The position numbers and the translations under genes are program-made. DNA of 64,000 nucleotides from assembly GCA_050084515.1 (NCBI GenBank), contig CM114271.1:67084001-67148000 (forward strand). The letters are read 5' to 3'. Source of the DNA: Blasia pusilla. Lineage: Eukaryota > Marchantiophyta > Marchantiopsida > Blasiales. Shown one piece after another: positions 11,908 through 21,110 of this stretch (the first letter of the stretch is position 1; each line of letters opens with the position of its first letter). Under the pieces are notes generated by a model that saw only the letters and a list, made by a program, of their open reading frames with translations, was not told the DNA's origin and did no database searches.

Positions 11908-12424
11908 TAAGACCCAATATCTCTCTACACAATCTCACACCATAGCTCTCAAAGGTGTGTACTCTCTCTCATGTCAAACCAAACCCACTCTCCTAATGAG
12001 AGGCTTGGATAACACTCACAAGACAAAGGACCATAGCTCCGCCGCCTCATGCCAAGAGGTTCAACGAAGAGAGAATGAGCTCTCAAGCTCTCTCTCCTTG
12101 GGATATATACCCCTCCCCTCTCCCAAACTCTCTCCATGGTAACCTATTCTCCCAAGTCACCTCCTTGGCTCTTGACCTGATGTAGGAGGTCAAGGGCCAC
12201 TTACCAAAAATAGAAAGTCGATCATATACTCAAAATGGTACTTATCTAAAATAGTAAGTTCCTCAATATAGCTCCAAATGAGCCAAAACAATAGTCCAAA
12301 TGGCTCCAAATGAGCCTCGGGAAACTTGAGAGAGCAGGTTTCCCGAGGCCTCAGCAGGCCTGTCCTCCACTACTCTTGAAGACGCTCTACTAGATCTCAT
12401 CGATCTATCCTAAAGGATATGGCA
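11908..12424 (-). repeat. 3' LTR segment Y, inverted
   Basis: Reverse-strand copy of the 6361-6872 LTR, about 517 bp, starting TGCCATATCC at 12424 and ending GGGTCTTA at 11908. It includes the same TATA-like box. Its right end (11908) abuts the truncated methyltransferase directly. Its start is preceded, after 2 bp, by a full segment X (12427-12537). Confidence 0.75.
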
Positions 12425-12426
12425 GA

Positions 12427-12537
12427 TATCGTGCTCATACACATCGCTGTCATCGAACACACACACAAACACAAACGATCCCATGCTAACTCATGGCATC
12501 CAAACAACGAGACAAGAAGTACCAAAATATCTCCAAT
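12427..12537 (-). repeat. LTR segment X, internal copy (111 bp)
   Basis: Same length as, and highly similar to, the terminal segment 16880-16990. On the - strand it starts ATTGGAGATAT and ends GCACGATA. It sits between the purine tract and segment Y. Here the order is X then Y, whereas at the element ends and in the mini-LTR at 353-483 the order is Y...X. Confidence 0.65.
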
Positions 12538-12538
12538 C

Positions 12539-12546
12539 GCCCCCCT
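12539..12546 (-). other. candidate polypurine tract
   Basis: The - strand reads TAGGGGGGCG, directly before segment X and after the last coding frame. This is where plus-strand priming occurs in LTR elements. If it is the functional tract, the 3' LTR would start with segment X. Confidence 0.45.
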
Positions 12547-12723
12547 AGTTGGTGGTTAGGTCCCTCTAACTCCAGATAGTTATCTATCCCTACCTACCAT
12601 GACATACATCTCTCGGACGCTAAGAGCAAGAAGGCCGGGTGCTCATGTGGCCCCATCGTTAGTCACCTTCTTGTCATCCATGTCAGAGAAAAAGTCGGGA
12701 TCGAAACCTACCTAGTATCTCCT

Positions 12724-13053
12724 CTATGTACATCTGGGACACATCCATTGTCCCCAAGGAACCCTAGTGAGAGGTGGCGTCAGACATGTCATATGCCAAC
12801 CTCTCGAACAACCATCACAGACTAACATCGTGGCCGCACCACGGGCATAACCACACAGCATACAATGCAAGCATGCTGGAACTACTGCTAAGCTCGGATC
12901 CACTGTACCATCAAGGTTAGGAAGGTGACATGGTGCACAATTATGCACATGGTCCTTCCATACCATACCATCGCGTCCCTCCAGCAAGAGAACACCGGAT
13001 GGCAAAACGTCACGCACTCTCAAGATAGTGCCCCCTGCAGTCACATCCAACAT
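12724..13053 (-). pseudogene. integrase C-terminal tail plus PHD finger
   Basis: This continues in the integrase frame after a single TAG (13066-13068). The first ~55 residues look like the small beta-barrel tail of Ty3 integrases (ILRVRDVLPSGVLLLEGRDG). Residues about 62-109 form a PHD finger with the C4-H-C3 pattern: C-x2-C, a spacer, then LVCDGCSRGWHMTC, then PPLTRVP, then WMCPRC. PHD fingers usually read the methylation state of histone H3 tails. The domain sits where chromoviruses carry a chromodomain, so a role in choosing integration sites is the natural inference. The frame ends at a TAG right after CPRCT. Confidence 0.85.
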
Positions 13054-13065
13054 CGTCGGTGCCGT

Positions 13066-14005
13066 CTACTGCAAGTAGACATAATCTCCCTGATGAAACC
13101 TCCGGATAGTTGGTCGATAACCACCACCCCGAATAGTCGCATACCTCAACGTATCCCGATGCTGCGCAATCACCAAGTTCTCGAACGCCATGGGCATCAC
13201 TCTCCGAAACAACTCAGCCCTTTGAGAACATGCTCGCATCCATACATCTGGGTCATCAAGGTCCAGCACCTCACCAGCATCTCGACAAATGGCCGCAGGT
13301 AAATCTGGCTCTCGGCCATAAAGTAGCAAGTACGGTGAAAAAGACGCTAAGGATGCCTGGTTGCTGAATCTATATCCCATCGCCAACCATGGCAACTGGA
13401 GGTCCCAATCTCCAAGGTCACCTCTCTGCAAGCCATACTTGCGTAAACCCCTCTTCACCGTTTGCACAACTCTCTCTGCTAATCCATCCGCCTCAGGATG
13501 ATCTCGCGAAGTCGTGCGGTGGTCGATCAGCGTCTGATCACACAAGGCTTGGAACTCACCGCGAAACTCGGTACCCTGGTCTATCAACACCTCAGCCGGT
13601 GCGCCATAATGACTCAACACTCTGTCAAGGAAGGCATAAGCTACTCCCTCACTCGCTTTGTCAGGCAATGCAACCAACTCGATCCACTTCGAGAAGTGCT
13701 TGATCATCACCAACACATAACAATTGTGACGCTCCGTCAAAGGAAAAAGGTCCTGGAAAATCCAAACTCCATCTATACCCTAAGCCCATGATCGGTAATG
13801 GATGCAACTGTGGAGTCAGAGCATTGAACGATGCTTGGATCCGATCACACACCATGCACTTGGCAACAAACTGCTGAACGTCAGTTTGCATGCCTCGCCA
13901 CCAATACTGAATCTCGAGCAAATTGTACGTCCGCTTCACCCCAAAGTGACCCAACTCCTCATGGGCATGCTGCACTAGTCGTGCTCTCTCCGAAGGATGT
14001 GGCAC
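13066..14005 (-). pseudogene. integrase (HHCC zinc finger and DDE core), frameshifted
   Basis: Integrase joins the cDNA ends to target DNA. The N-part (14005-13661) has the HHCC finger: H at HAHEELGH and CMVCDR. The first catalytic Asp follows in WSLDFPGPF. The second part (13740-13066, one frame over) has the second Asp in IDQGTEF (about 13566-13587) and the Glu in GLAERVVQTVKRGLRK. A frameshift lies between 13661 and 13740. A TAG at 13066-13068 separates it from the PHD finger. Order and length fit Ty3/gypsy integrases. Confidence 0.85.
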
Positions 14006-14573
14006 TACGCGTACTCTGCCATCCTCTCAAACCCTCAAAACATGTGTCCTCTCCCAACGGAACCGTCTGGCCCACTCTAGGATCCGATCCCGCTCTCTCG
14101 CATCCACGATGCTCGCAACACTGCCAGTACGAAGGTACTCCAAGACTACTCCATCATCATGAATATCTCGGCCACTTGTCGTGTCCTCACTAGCCTCGGG
14201 ATCCAAGGACTCTCCACTGTGAGAAAACAGAAAGTGACGAAATCACTGAAATCTTTACAAAACTTAGAGATACAAAGTAGCCTAGTCCGTCCGTGCGCTC
14301 ACAGAAGAGCTTCGATGGAACCTGAACTGGAAGATAACTCAACATACGAGAATACGCTACGCTGCGGCTCCCGACTATTTGACTACTCGGGAAAACTAGG
14401 ATTTTTACCTATTTTTCTTGGTTTCTATTAATAGAAAAATTTTGCAATATAGGGTTAGATAAACCTAGTAACGTTACTCCGTAAACCACCTACGTCATAT
14501 TACTATGACTCCTTTGATGTCTAAGTCGGAACCATCAATCTAGGCTCCTCCTCATACAAGGGGTCCAATCAGA
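14006..14573 (-). other. RNase H to integrase spacer, possibly with an insertion
   Basis: The - strand keeps short stretches that look like the linker to integrase (near 14010-14110). The stretch about 14215-14560 differs in composition and has no coding signal in either direction. It may be a small unrelated insertion. Confidence 0.35.
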
Positions 14574-16232
14574 TTAATGGTGCTCAGAGGAGTGGATGTT
14601 GAGAATCCAACATCCACTAGATCTGGCCATCGAAGTCTCCACACTCTGGCTCTCCATAGCCAACATGCCTACATAGGCTGACGCGTGCCATCCTGGCACC
14701 GACTCCTCATCACTCTCTCCATGCCATCGAGCTCCAGTCGCATCTTGCTGACTCGGGCATGGGTTACGACTCAACCCATCTGCATCCTGGTTGAGCATCC
14801 CAGGTCTATGTACCACCTAAAAATCATACTCCTGCAACAACAGAGCCCATCTCGCAAGCTTCCCTGTAAGCTTGTCGGACTCCATCAACCACTTCGGTGG
14901 TTGATAATCATTGATGATGGTAAAGGGGTTTCCGAATAAGTAACACCTGAAATGCGCGACAGCCCACACCGTAGCCAAGCACTCATCTTCATATGAGCTG
15001 TACTTCGCCTCTGCAACGTTGTTCGAGCAGCTAGCGTAAGCCACCACAAAATCTCTACCCTCATCATCTTGCTGGGTGAGCACCGCTCCAAGCCCGAACA
15101 TGCTCCAATCTATGTGCAACTGGAAATGACGCCCCCTGATCGGTCTCTTCAATATGGGCGCGGACGTCAACCTGTCCTTGAGCAACTGAAATGCTCGCTT
15201 CTGCTCATCTCCCCAATGCCACTCGTGATCCATCTTGGTCAGCAAGGTCAGCGGCTTTGCAATCAAACTGAATCCCTTGACATATCGCCGATAGAAGTTC
15301 GCCAATCCCATGAATGCGCAAACACGGCTCACATCTATAGGGCGTGAAATGCGTGAGATAGCCTCTACCTTCGTCTGTTGAACACCAAGGCCCCCTCGGT
15401 ATATCGTATGATCCAAGTACTCAATCTGGTTGTAGAAGAACTTGCACTTGCCTGGATGTAGCTTCAGCCCATGTAATTGCAATCGTCGAAACACCTCCTC
15501 TAGATGTCGCTCATGCTCCTCAACCGTGGCGCTAAAGACTACGATGTCATCAATATAACACCTAGCAAAATCCAGACCAGCCAAGATCTTATCCATGACC
15601 TTGTGAAACTCATCCGGGGCGTTCTTTAACCCAAATGGTAAGAACCGCCACTGGTACAAACAATCCTTCCCGTGAGGATCGATGCCCCAAAATGCCGTCT
15701 TCTGCCTGTCCTCTAATCTGATAAGCAGCTGATGATATCCTGCTCGCAAATCCAATGAACTAAAGACCTTTGCGTGACCAATCGCATCAAAGATCTCCTC
15801 AGGGGTGGGCATGGCATACCTATCGGATTTCGTGTGCCGATTGATAGGTCGGTAATCCCCACACATCCGCCTATATGTCCAGTTGCCATGCACATCCTTC
15901 TTGGCGGGCATGACAGTGGCAGATGCATACTCCCCATACGACATCTCCACTAGTCCTGCTCCAACCAAGTCCTGGCTCCTACTTTGAATCAGACCCCTCT
16001 CCATATCACTGTACCTGTAGGATCGTTGGAAGATCGGTGTATCACTCGACAACTCAATGCGGATCCCCGGTCCCTTCAGCGTACCCAAATCCTCCATGCT
16101 AAATGCAAAGCAGCTCCTATAACTCCTGAGGAACTGATGTATTCGGCGCCGCTCTCCTCGTGTCAACTTAGGGCCCATAACTGACTCCCAAGTCTCCATC
16201 CTGGCTACGGTAGGACTCTCCGACGTGGGCAT
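14574..16232 (-). pseudogene. pol: reverse transcriptase and RNase H
   Basis: The longest open frame of the window (471 codons, 16232-14817) is the Ty3-type RT followed by RNase H. Visible are FSSLDLRAGYHQLLI (first catalytic Asp), the block PFGLKNAPDEFHKVMD, and the catalytic YIDDIVVFS near 15547-15558. The RNase H block starts at LHIDWSMFGLGAVLTQ and includes SYEDECLATVWAV. The frame stops at a TAG (14817-14819). Immediately behind it, in the same frame, come typical end-of-RNase-H residues (VVHRPGMLNQDADGLS, to about 14760), so only this stop interrupts it. An acidic tail reads on to 14574. The start ATG at 16232 is probably internal to a longer polyprotein. Confidence 0.9.
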
Positions 16233-16241
16233 CGGTGGTTG

Positions 16242-16879
16242 CTATGGTGCAACCCCGTCTCGAACAAAAACACTCGGCCGCTTTCCGCAAGCCAACTGCA
16301 AACTCTGATCTCCTCGACGTGCAGTGCCCGAAACCACGCTCGATGTTGTGGCTATCATCTCCTTGCATACCTCCAAAACATCCCAAGAAGTCCAAGGGTG
16401 TCTCTCCCGATCTCCCCTAGTGCGTAGATCTCCTCGGGTCTCGCCCCCAACCACTGCCTCCACCGTCTCGGTAGGCATGGGGCTCACCAACGCAACCGCA
16501 GTGATCTGTCGTGATCTCATACGACGCTCCTCAGCCACTCCCAAGTTGAGGATCCATGTCAAGCAGTTCAGGTCCATCGCCTGACCCAAGACATGACGTC
16601 GTGATGCCTCTGACACTGATGGTACTGCCGTCACTCTTGTGGGAAATCCCATCGCTCGCTCTCTCTCGTCGGCGTTAGGCTCCACCAACCGCTGAACCTG
16701 GTCATCCCAAACTAAGCCAGGACCGGCCTCCTTGTATATATAGGAAGCGGAAAAACTCACAAACCTGGACAAGGCTGCCCGCGGCCTGCCTACCCTATTG
16801 ACCACAGTCAACGGTGATCGATCATCGTGCCTCACTGCCTGTGATCGACGACCTGGATCCAGAATGGAATCCACTAACA
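16242..16879 (-). pseudogene. C5 cytosine DNA methyltransferase, C-terminal half (motifs IX-X) plus linker to RT
   Basis: Read on -, the MTase-like part starts at 16879 with LLVDSILDPGR. It goes through a region of target-recognition type (FVSFSASYIYKEAGPGLVW) to NADERERAMGFPT (motif IX-like, with a GFP conserved in C5-MTases). It ends with RRHVLGQAMDLN, the motif X position that folds back on the SAM site. This is the content missing from the + strand half that ends at 11907. About 85 further residues lead to RT and have no recognised domain. The junction at 16880 goes straight into LTR segment X. Confidence 0.75.
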
Positions 16880-16990
16880 ATTGGAGATATCTTGGTACTT
16901 CTTGTCTCATTGTTTGGATGCCATGAGTTAGCATGGGATCGTGCGTGTTTGTGTGTGTGTTCGATGACAGCGATGTGTATGCGCACGACA
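16880..16990 (+). repeat. terminal LTR segment X (111 bp), right end of element A
   Basis: Starts ATTGGAGATAT and ends GCGCACGACA, followed by the 4-bp duplication GATA. The same 111 bp occur reversed at 12427-12537, and with more changes in the mini-LTR at 353-483. The left boundary abuts the MTase C-half. Confidence 0.7.
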
Positions 16991-16994
16991 GATA

Positions 16995-18248
16995 AAATTA
17001 AGTGTGAATCTTTGAAATAAGAAATTGAAGAAAATAATCACAAGATGATCATAGGAATCCTTTGATACTTGCTTAAAATAAGGAATTAGGATAAAATGGA
17101 TGATCATCTATATTATTATGGGAGATTTCCTTCTTGATTTGCGGACATCTCTATGTTTGACACGTAACAACTGGGCAGCAAGAAAATGTTTCACATGCTA
17201 TAGACATTAAGAAAACTATTTGAATCTATATACATTATCATTAATCTCTTCCCTTCACGGGCTATACGCTGGCTCTTCAAACATTTTTTTTTCCGTGCAT
17301 CGCATATGCACCTTACTAGTATGATAATGTAGTATTGTATGTCTTGCCCTTTCTACTCGCCTTTCCCTGAACCAAGTAATAGCTCCTAAATTAACAAAAG
17401 AAAATAGGAATACGTGTTGTGTTGTGTATAGTCCATCTAGTGCCACTCCTTATTGATAAGGATGTTTAATTTTTTTTGTTTCCCAAGTGGTTTCGTACAA
17501 ACTATTTAAAACATTGGGGTCATGATAGATCTTGGATGATGTCTCAAATGAATCACATTGGTTAATAAATTGACTCACATATCAATTTGATGTGAATGAC
17601 TTTAAATAGCAAAACACAATCAAATATCAAGGTTGAATAAAATTCGACGTGTCCTTCCATGGTGTGGTTGCGGGTACATATGATTGCAAATACAATAATA
17701 AAATAAAATAAAATTTTCCCACAAACAATTATATATTTTCCAAAAAATGAATGGAGATTCACATTTTATTAGAAAAGTAGGTATATGATATTCTAAGAGT
17801 TTTGAGCCAAAAAATGTGAAGAACACCTCCTTTAATACCACAAGGAGGGGAAGAAAATTAGTTTGAATTTTATATCAATGGTTTTTTCCCTCATAAATTA
17901 TTATGAATGTAGTATCTATGAGGGAACAAACCATTGATGAGTTTCAAAATAATTCATCAATGCTTTGTTCCCTCATAAATACTACATTCATAATAATTTA
18001 AATCACTACACGAGAAAGGTTTCCATTACCTTAATCAATAGATAAAGGCCATCTTTACTATAATGGTTGGATGCTCTAAGGAAAAGAGTAGCACTCGAAG
18101 ATCCATCTTTGCTTTTACAAGAAAAAAAGGCATTTCAACAATGGAGTGTGAATTGCCATTAGAACTTGGAAAGTGGGATAATGGATTTAACTCATTTTAG
18201 GAATGGAGAGTTTTGAGAGTATGAGGATAGTTCCTTTACAACAAAGCA
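16995..18248. other. AT-rich intergenic DNA
   Basis: No gene recognised. It contains the hairpin described separately (17876-17999). Confidence 0.5.
17876..17999. repeat. near-perfect 46-bp inverted repeat with a 13-nt loop
   Basis: Arms 17895-17940 and 17954-17999 are reverse complements with about 2 mismatches in 46. A second, overlapping inverted repeat pairs 17876-17895 with 17919-17938. The same DNA can therefore fold into two alternative hairpins. It could be a tiny foldback element or a small-RNA precursor. Confidence 0.8.
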
Positions 18249-18593
18249 TATGGTTGCACAAAATGGACTAGTCCGTCCCTAAGGTGGACATGGACGGACA
18301 AGCATGGCAAGAGATGGGGCCCACACTTATAGTTCGTGGTGGTAGGCAAGGTAGGGGCGGGCTGGGCAATGAAGGGGGAGTGAGTGAGATGGGGGAAGGA
18401 AGAAAAAAAATGCAAAACATGGAGGCAAGTGGGGGGATGAGAAAGAAGAGGGAGGTGGGGTCCACATGGACAATTCCTTCCATAAGACAAAAGTAAATCT
18501 TGGCCTATTGAAGGTGCAAAGCTTTCGACCAACGGGAGAGAGTACGGACATGGACATGTCTATGGACACAGCCTTTTTTCACGTGAAACCTTG
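18249..18593 (-). mobile_element. hAT-type MITE copy
   Basis: Starts TATGGTTGCA and ends GAAACCTTG. It has the family-specific inside (GGGGCCCACACTTATAG near 18317, purine-rich middle) in reverse orientation relative to 718-965. No clear target duplication remains. It marks the right end of element B. Confidence 0.65.
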
Positions 18594-19620
18594 CTAGGAA
18601 GAGTATAGGCATATGAATCATATATCTTGCACTTTCTTGGATATAGCTTCAACCCAATGCATGTAACTACAATCCTGAAAAACGTCTCTTTGACGTGTTG
18701 CTCATGCTTCTTAACCATGGCAGTGAAGACTTATGATGTCATCAATAGAACACCTAAATATGTCAATATCATCCATGACTCTCTAAAACTTTGCTAGGGA
18801 ATTCTTCAACCAAAATAGTAAGAATTGACATCAGTTCAAAAAATCCTTCCCGTGAAGATCCATCCCCCAAGATGTCCTCTATTGCATGTCCTCTAATTTG
18901 ATACATACTTGATAATACGTGGCTTGGAAATCTAATCAATTGAAGACTTTTGCATGCCCAATAACACCAAAGTTATCCTCAAGGGTGGGCATTGCATACC
19001 TATCGACCTATTTTTGTTGATTGATAGTTTGGAAGTCTCCACAGATCTGTCTATCTGTCTGATTGTCATGCGCATCCTTCTTGGTGGGCATGATTGTGAT
19101 AGATTCATACTTTCCATATGATATCTCTACTAGTCTTGCCTCAAGAAATTCTTAGGCCCTGGCTCTAACTTGAATTGGATTCCCTTCCTATGTCATTGTT
19201 CTTGTAAGGTCGTTAAATTTGACATAAAAAAATTGGCATATGACTATCTAACTCATTGCCAATCCCTTGATCCTTTAGTGCAAAAAAATCATGCATGCTA
19301 AATGCAAAATAACTTCCATGACTACTTAAGAAACTCATAAACTCAATGTCGCACTCCTCCTATGAACTTGGGTATGATTTGTAGCTCTCAAGTCTCCATT
19401 ATGATTATAGTAGGACTCTCCAACATGGGGATTGCTTATTATTATGCGACTCCATGAATACCAATCGTACTTGACTTCTCACATGCAACCAACTTAGACA
19501 ACTATGCTCTTAGCGCTTCTTGGTAATCAAGATCATATATCACACTAACTATAATGGCTCCCATCATCCAATGTGTATGCACATATCCCAAAAATTCTGT
19601 GGGCGTCTCTCATAATCTAT

Positions 19621-19912
19621 CATGGTTGCAGAAATATAGACAAGTCCGTCCCTAGGATGGACATGGACGGACAAGTTCAGACATGGATTGCAAAAGGTGG
19701 GGCCCACACTTATAGTTCATGGTGGAAGGCAAGTCAAGGCAAGGGCAGCGCAATAAGAAAGGAGGGAATAGAGGTTGTAGGAGGGAGGGATAGGGCCTAC
19801 AAGAAAGAAGGGAGGGATGGGGCCTACATGGACAAGTCCTACTATAGGATGGACGTATGTCGACAAACATGGATATGTCTGCACGCACGAAAATTTTCCA
19901 TACGCAACCTTG
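19621..19912 (-). mobile_element. hAT-type MITE inserted in element B
   Basis: Starts CATGGTTGCA, ends GCAACCTTG, and is flanked by TAATCTAT (19613-19620) and CAATCTAT (19913-19920), 7 of 8 identical. It separates the MTase C-terminal region from the RT-like part of element B, so it is younger than that element. Confidence 0.8.
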
Positions 19913-20639
19913 CAATCTATATTTGTCCCTCAATATCCTCTAGCCTCAACCTCAACCATTGGTTGTGTTGCCTCGATAGGAAAGCGACTAAAAATTTTGC
20001 CTTATGAGTGACTAATCTCGACAGCGTCCAATGTCTCTAAACCATTCCTAGGTTTGATAATCCACATCAAGTAGTTTAGGTCCATCACCTAATGTAGAAC
20101 ATGACATCGAGCTACCTTTGAGAATGATGGTACTACCATCATACCTATGGGGATTCCCATCAAGCGCTCTCACTCATCCGCGTTGGGCTTTATTAACTAT
20201 CTTACAATTTTCTTGTCTTCTTAGATCTAGGCAAGAAAACTCACCAACATGGGAAGTGCTACTCATGGCATGTCTATCTCATTGACCATGGTCAATGAGG
20301 ATTAAACACCATATTGCATTTCTTATGATTGCCACCCAAGATCTAGAATGGTATCCATCAAAATTTGAAAAGGTTGTTGCACCCTCACATATGCATATGC
20401 CCTCCTTGACACCTTATGTGGCATCAAGTTCATTCACCATGGGTGTGGCCGATGTGCTTATGAATGAACACTTGCCGCATCCTAAAATACTGTTGGTCTC
20501 ATCCATGCATAAAATTTTATATGTTTATTACCACTTATGCTCAAGAGCCACCTAAGCATGGTATGTTTGCTAAAATAATTTTTTGTGAATACTATTGATA
20601 TTTATACAAATATTGCAAGATCCATAATATCTTTTGAAA

Positions 20640-21110
20640 CAACTTGGATGTAGGATCTCCAAACTAGCCCCTTTTCTAACACTAAATTGACCCTAATACG
20701 ACCAACTTGCAATAATCAAACGTGTGCTACATTGAAAAATAAGTTATAGTCGAGTGCATTGGATGCCCAAACTACTCTATTCCGTACTCACACAAAGTAG
20801 GAAAGCTTAATCTTGGTTAGTGAGTTAAGCATGATTATCTTAACTAGGGTTAGTTAATCACATTCAGTCTAACTCGAGATTACGGTTAGGATTAGAGTTA
20901 GGGTTTCTTGTACATACCCTATGTAATTGAGAAGGGACCAACCTTCACTCATTCTCCAAAATTTTGTTCTCCATGATGGTGAGTGAGTGCGAGAGTTGTA
21001 TCCCATCAATTATGCTTTTTTAGCAATTTTCTATGAGGTATCCATCCAATCCAAATCCTCCACCCCCAATAGTGAGATAACTTTTAGTAAGGAATTCTAG
21101 TAATGCTTCA
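20640..21110. other. unrelated insertion-like segment inside element B
   Basis: This segment has no counterpart in element A where the central MTase should be. It carries a run of TTAGGGTT-like words near 20845-20910. It may be a decayed LTR of another family, but no boundaries are visible. Confidence 0.3.

Larger units (their letters stand above)
6361..16990. mobile_element. Element A: rearranged Ty3/gypsy retrotransposon carrying a C5 cytosine methyltransferase and a PHD finger
   Basis: The left end (TATC, apparently TGTC with a mutated G) follows GATA (6357-6360). The right end GACA at 16990 is followed by GATA (16991-16994), a 4-bp target duplication. From 6361 to 11907 the element reads on + as LTR, gag, protease and the MTase N-half. 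From 11908 to 16879 it reads on - as LTR, purine tract, PHD, integrase, RNase H/RT and the MTase C-half. The last 111 bp (16880-16990) are LTR sequence on +. The two MTase halves are complementary in content. Element B nearby keeps gag/PR - MTase - RT on one strand. A single inversion (or inverted-circle product) of an ordinary element therefore explains the layout. All coding parts except the RT frame are broken by stops or frameshifts, so this copy is dead. Confidence 0.85.
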
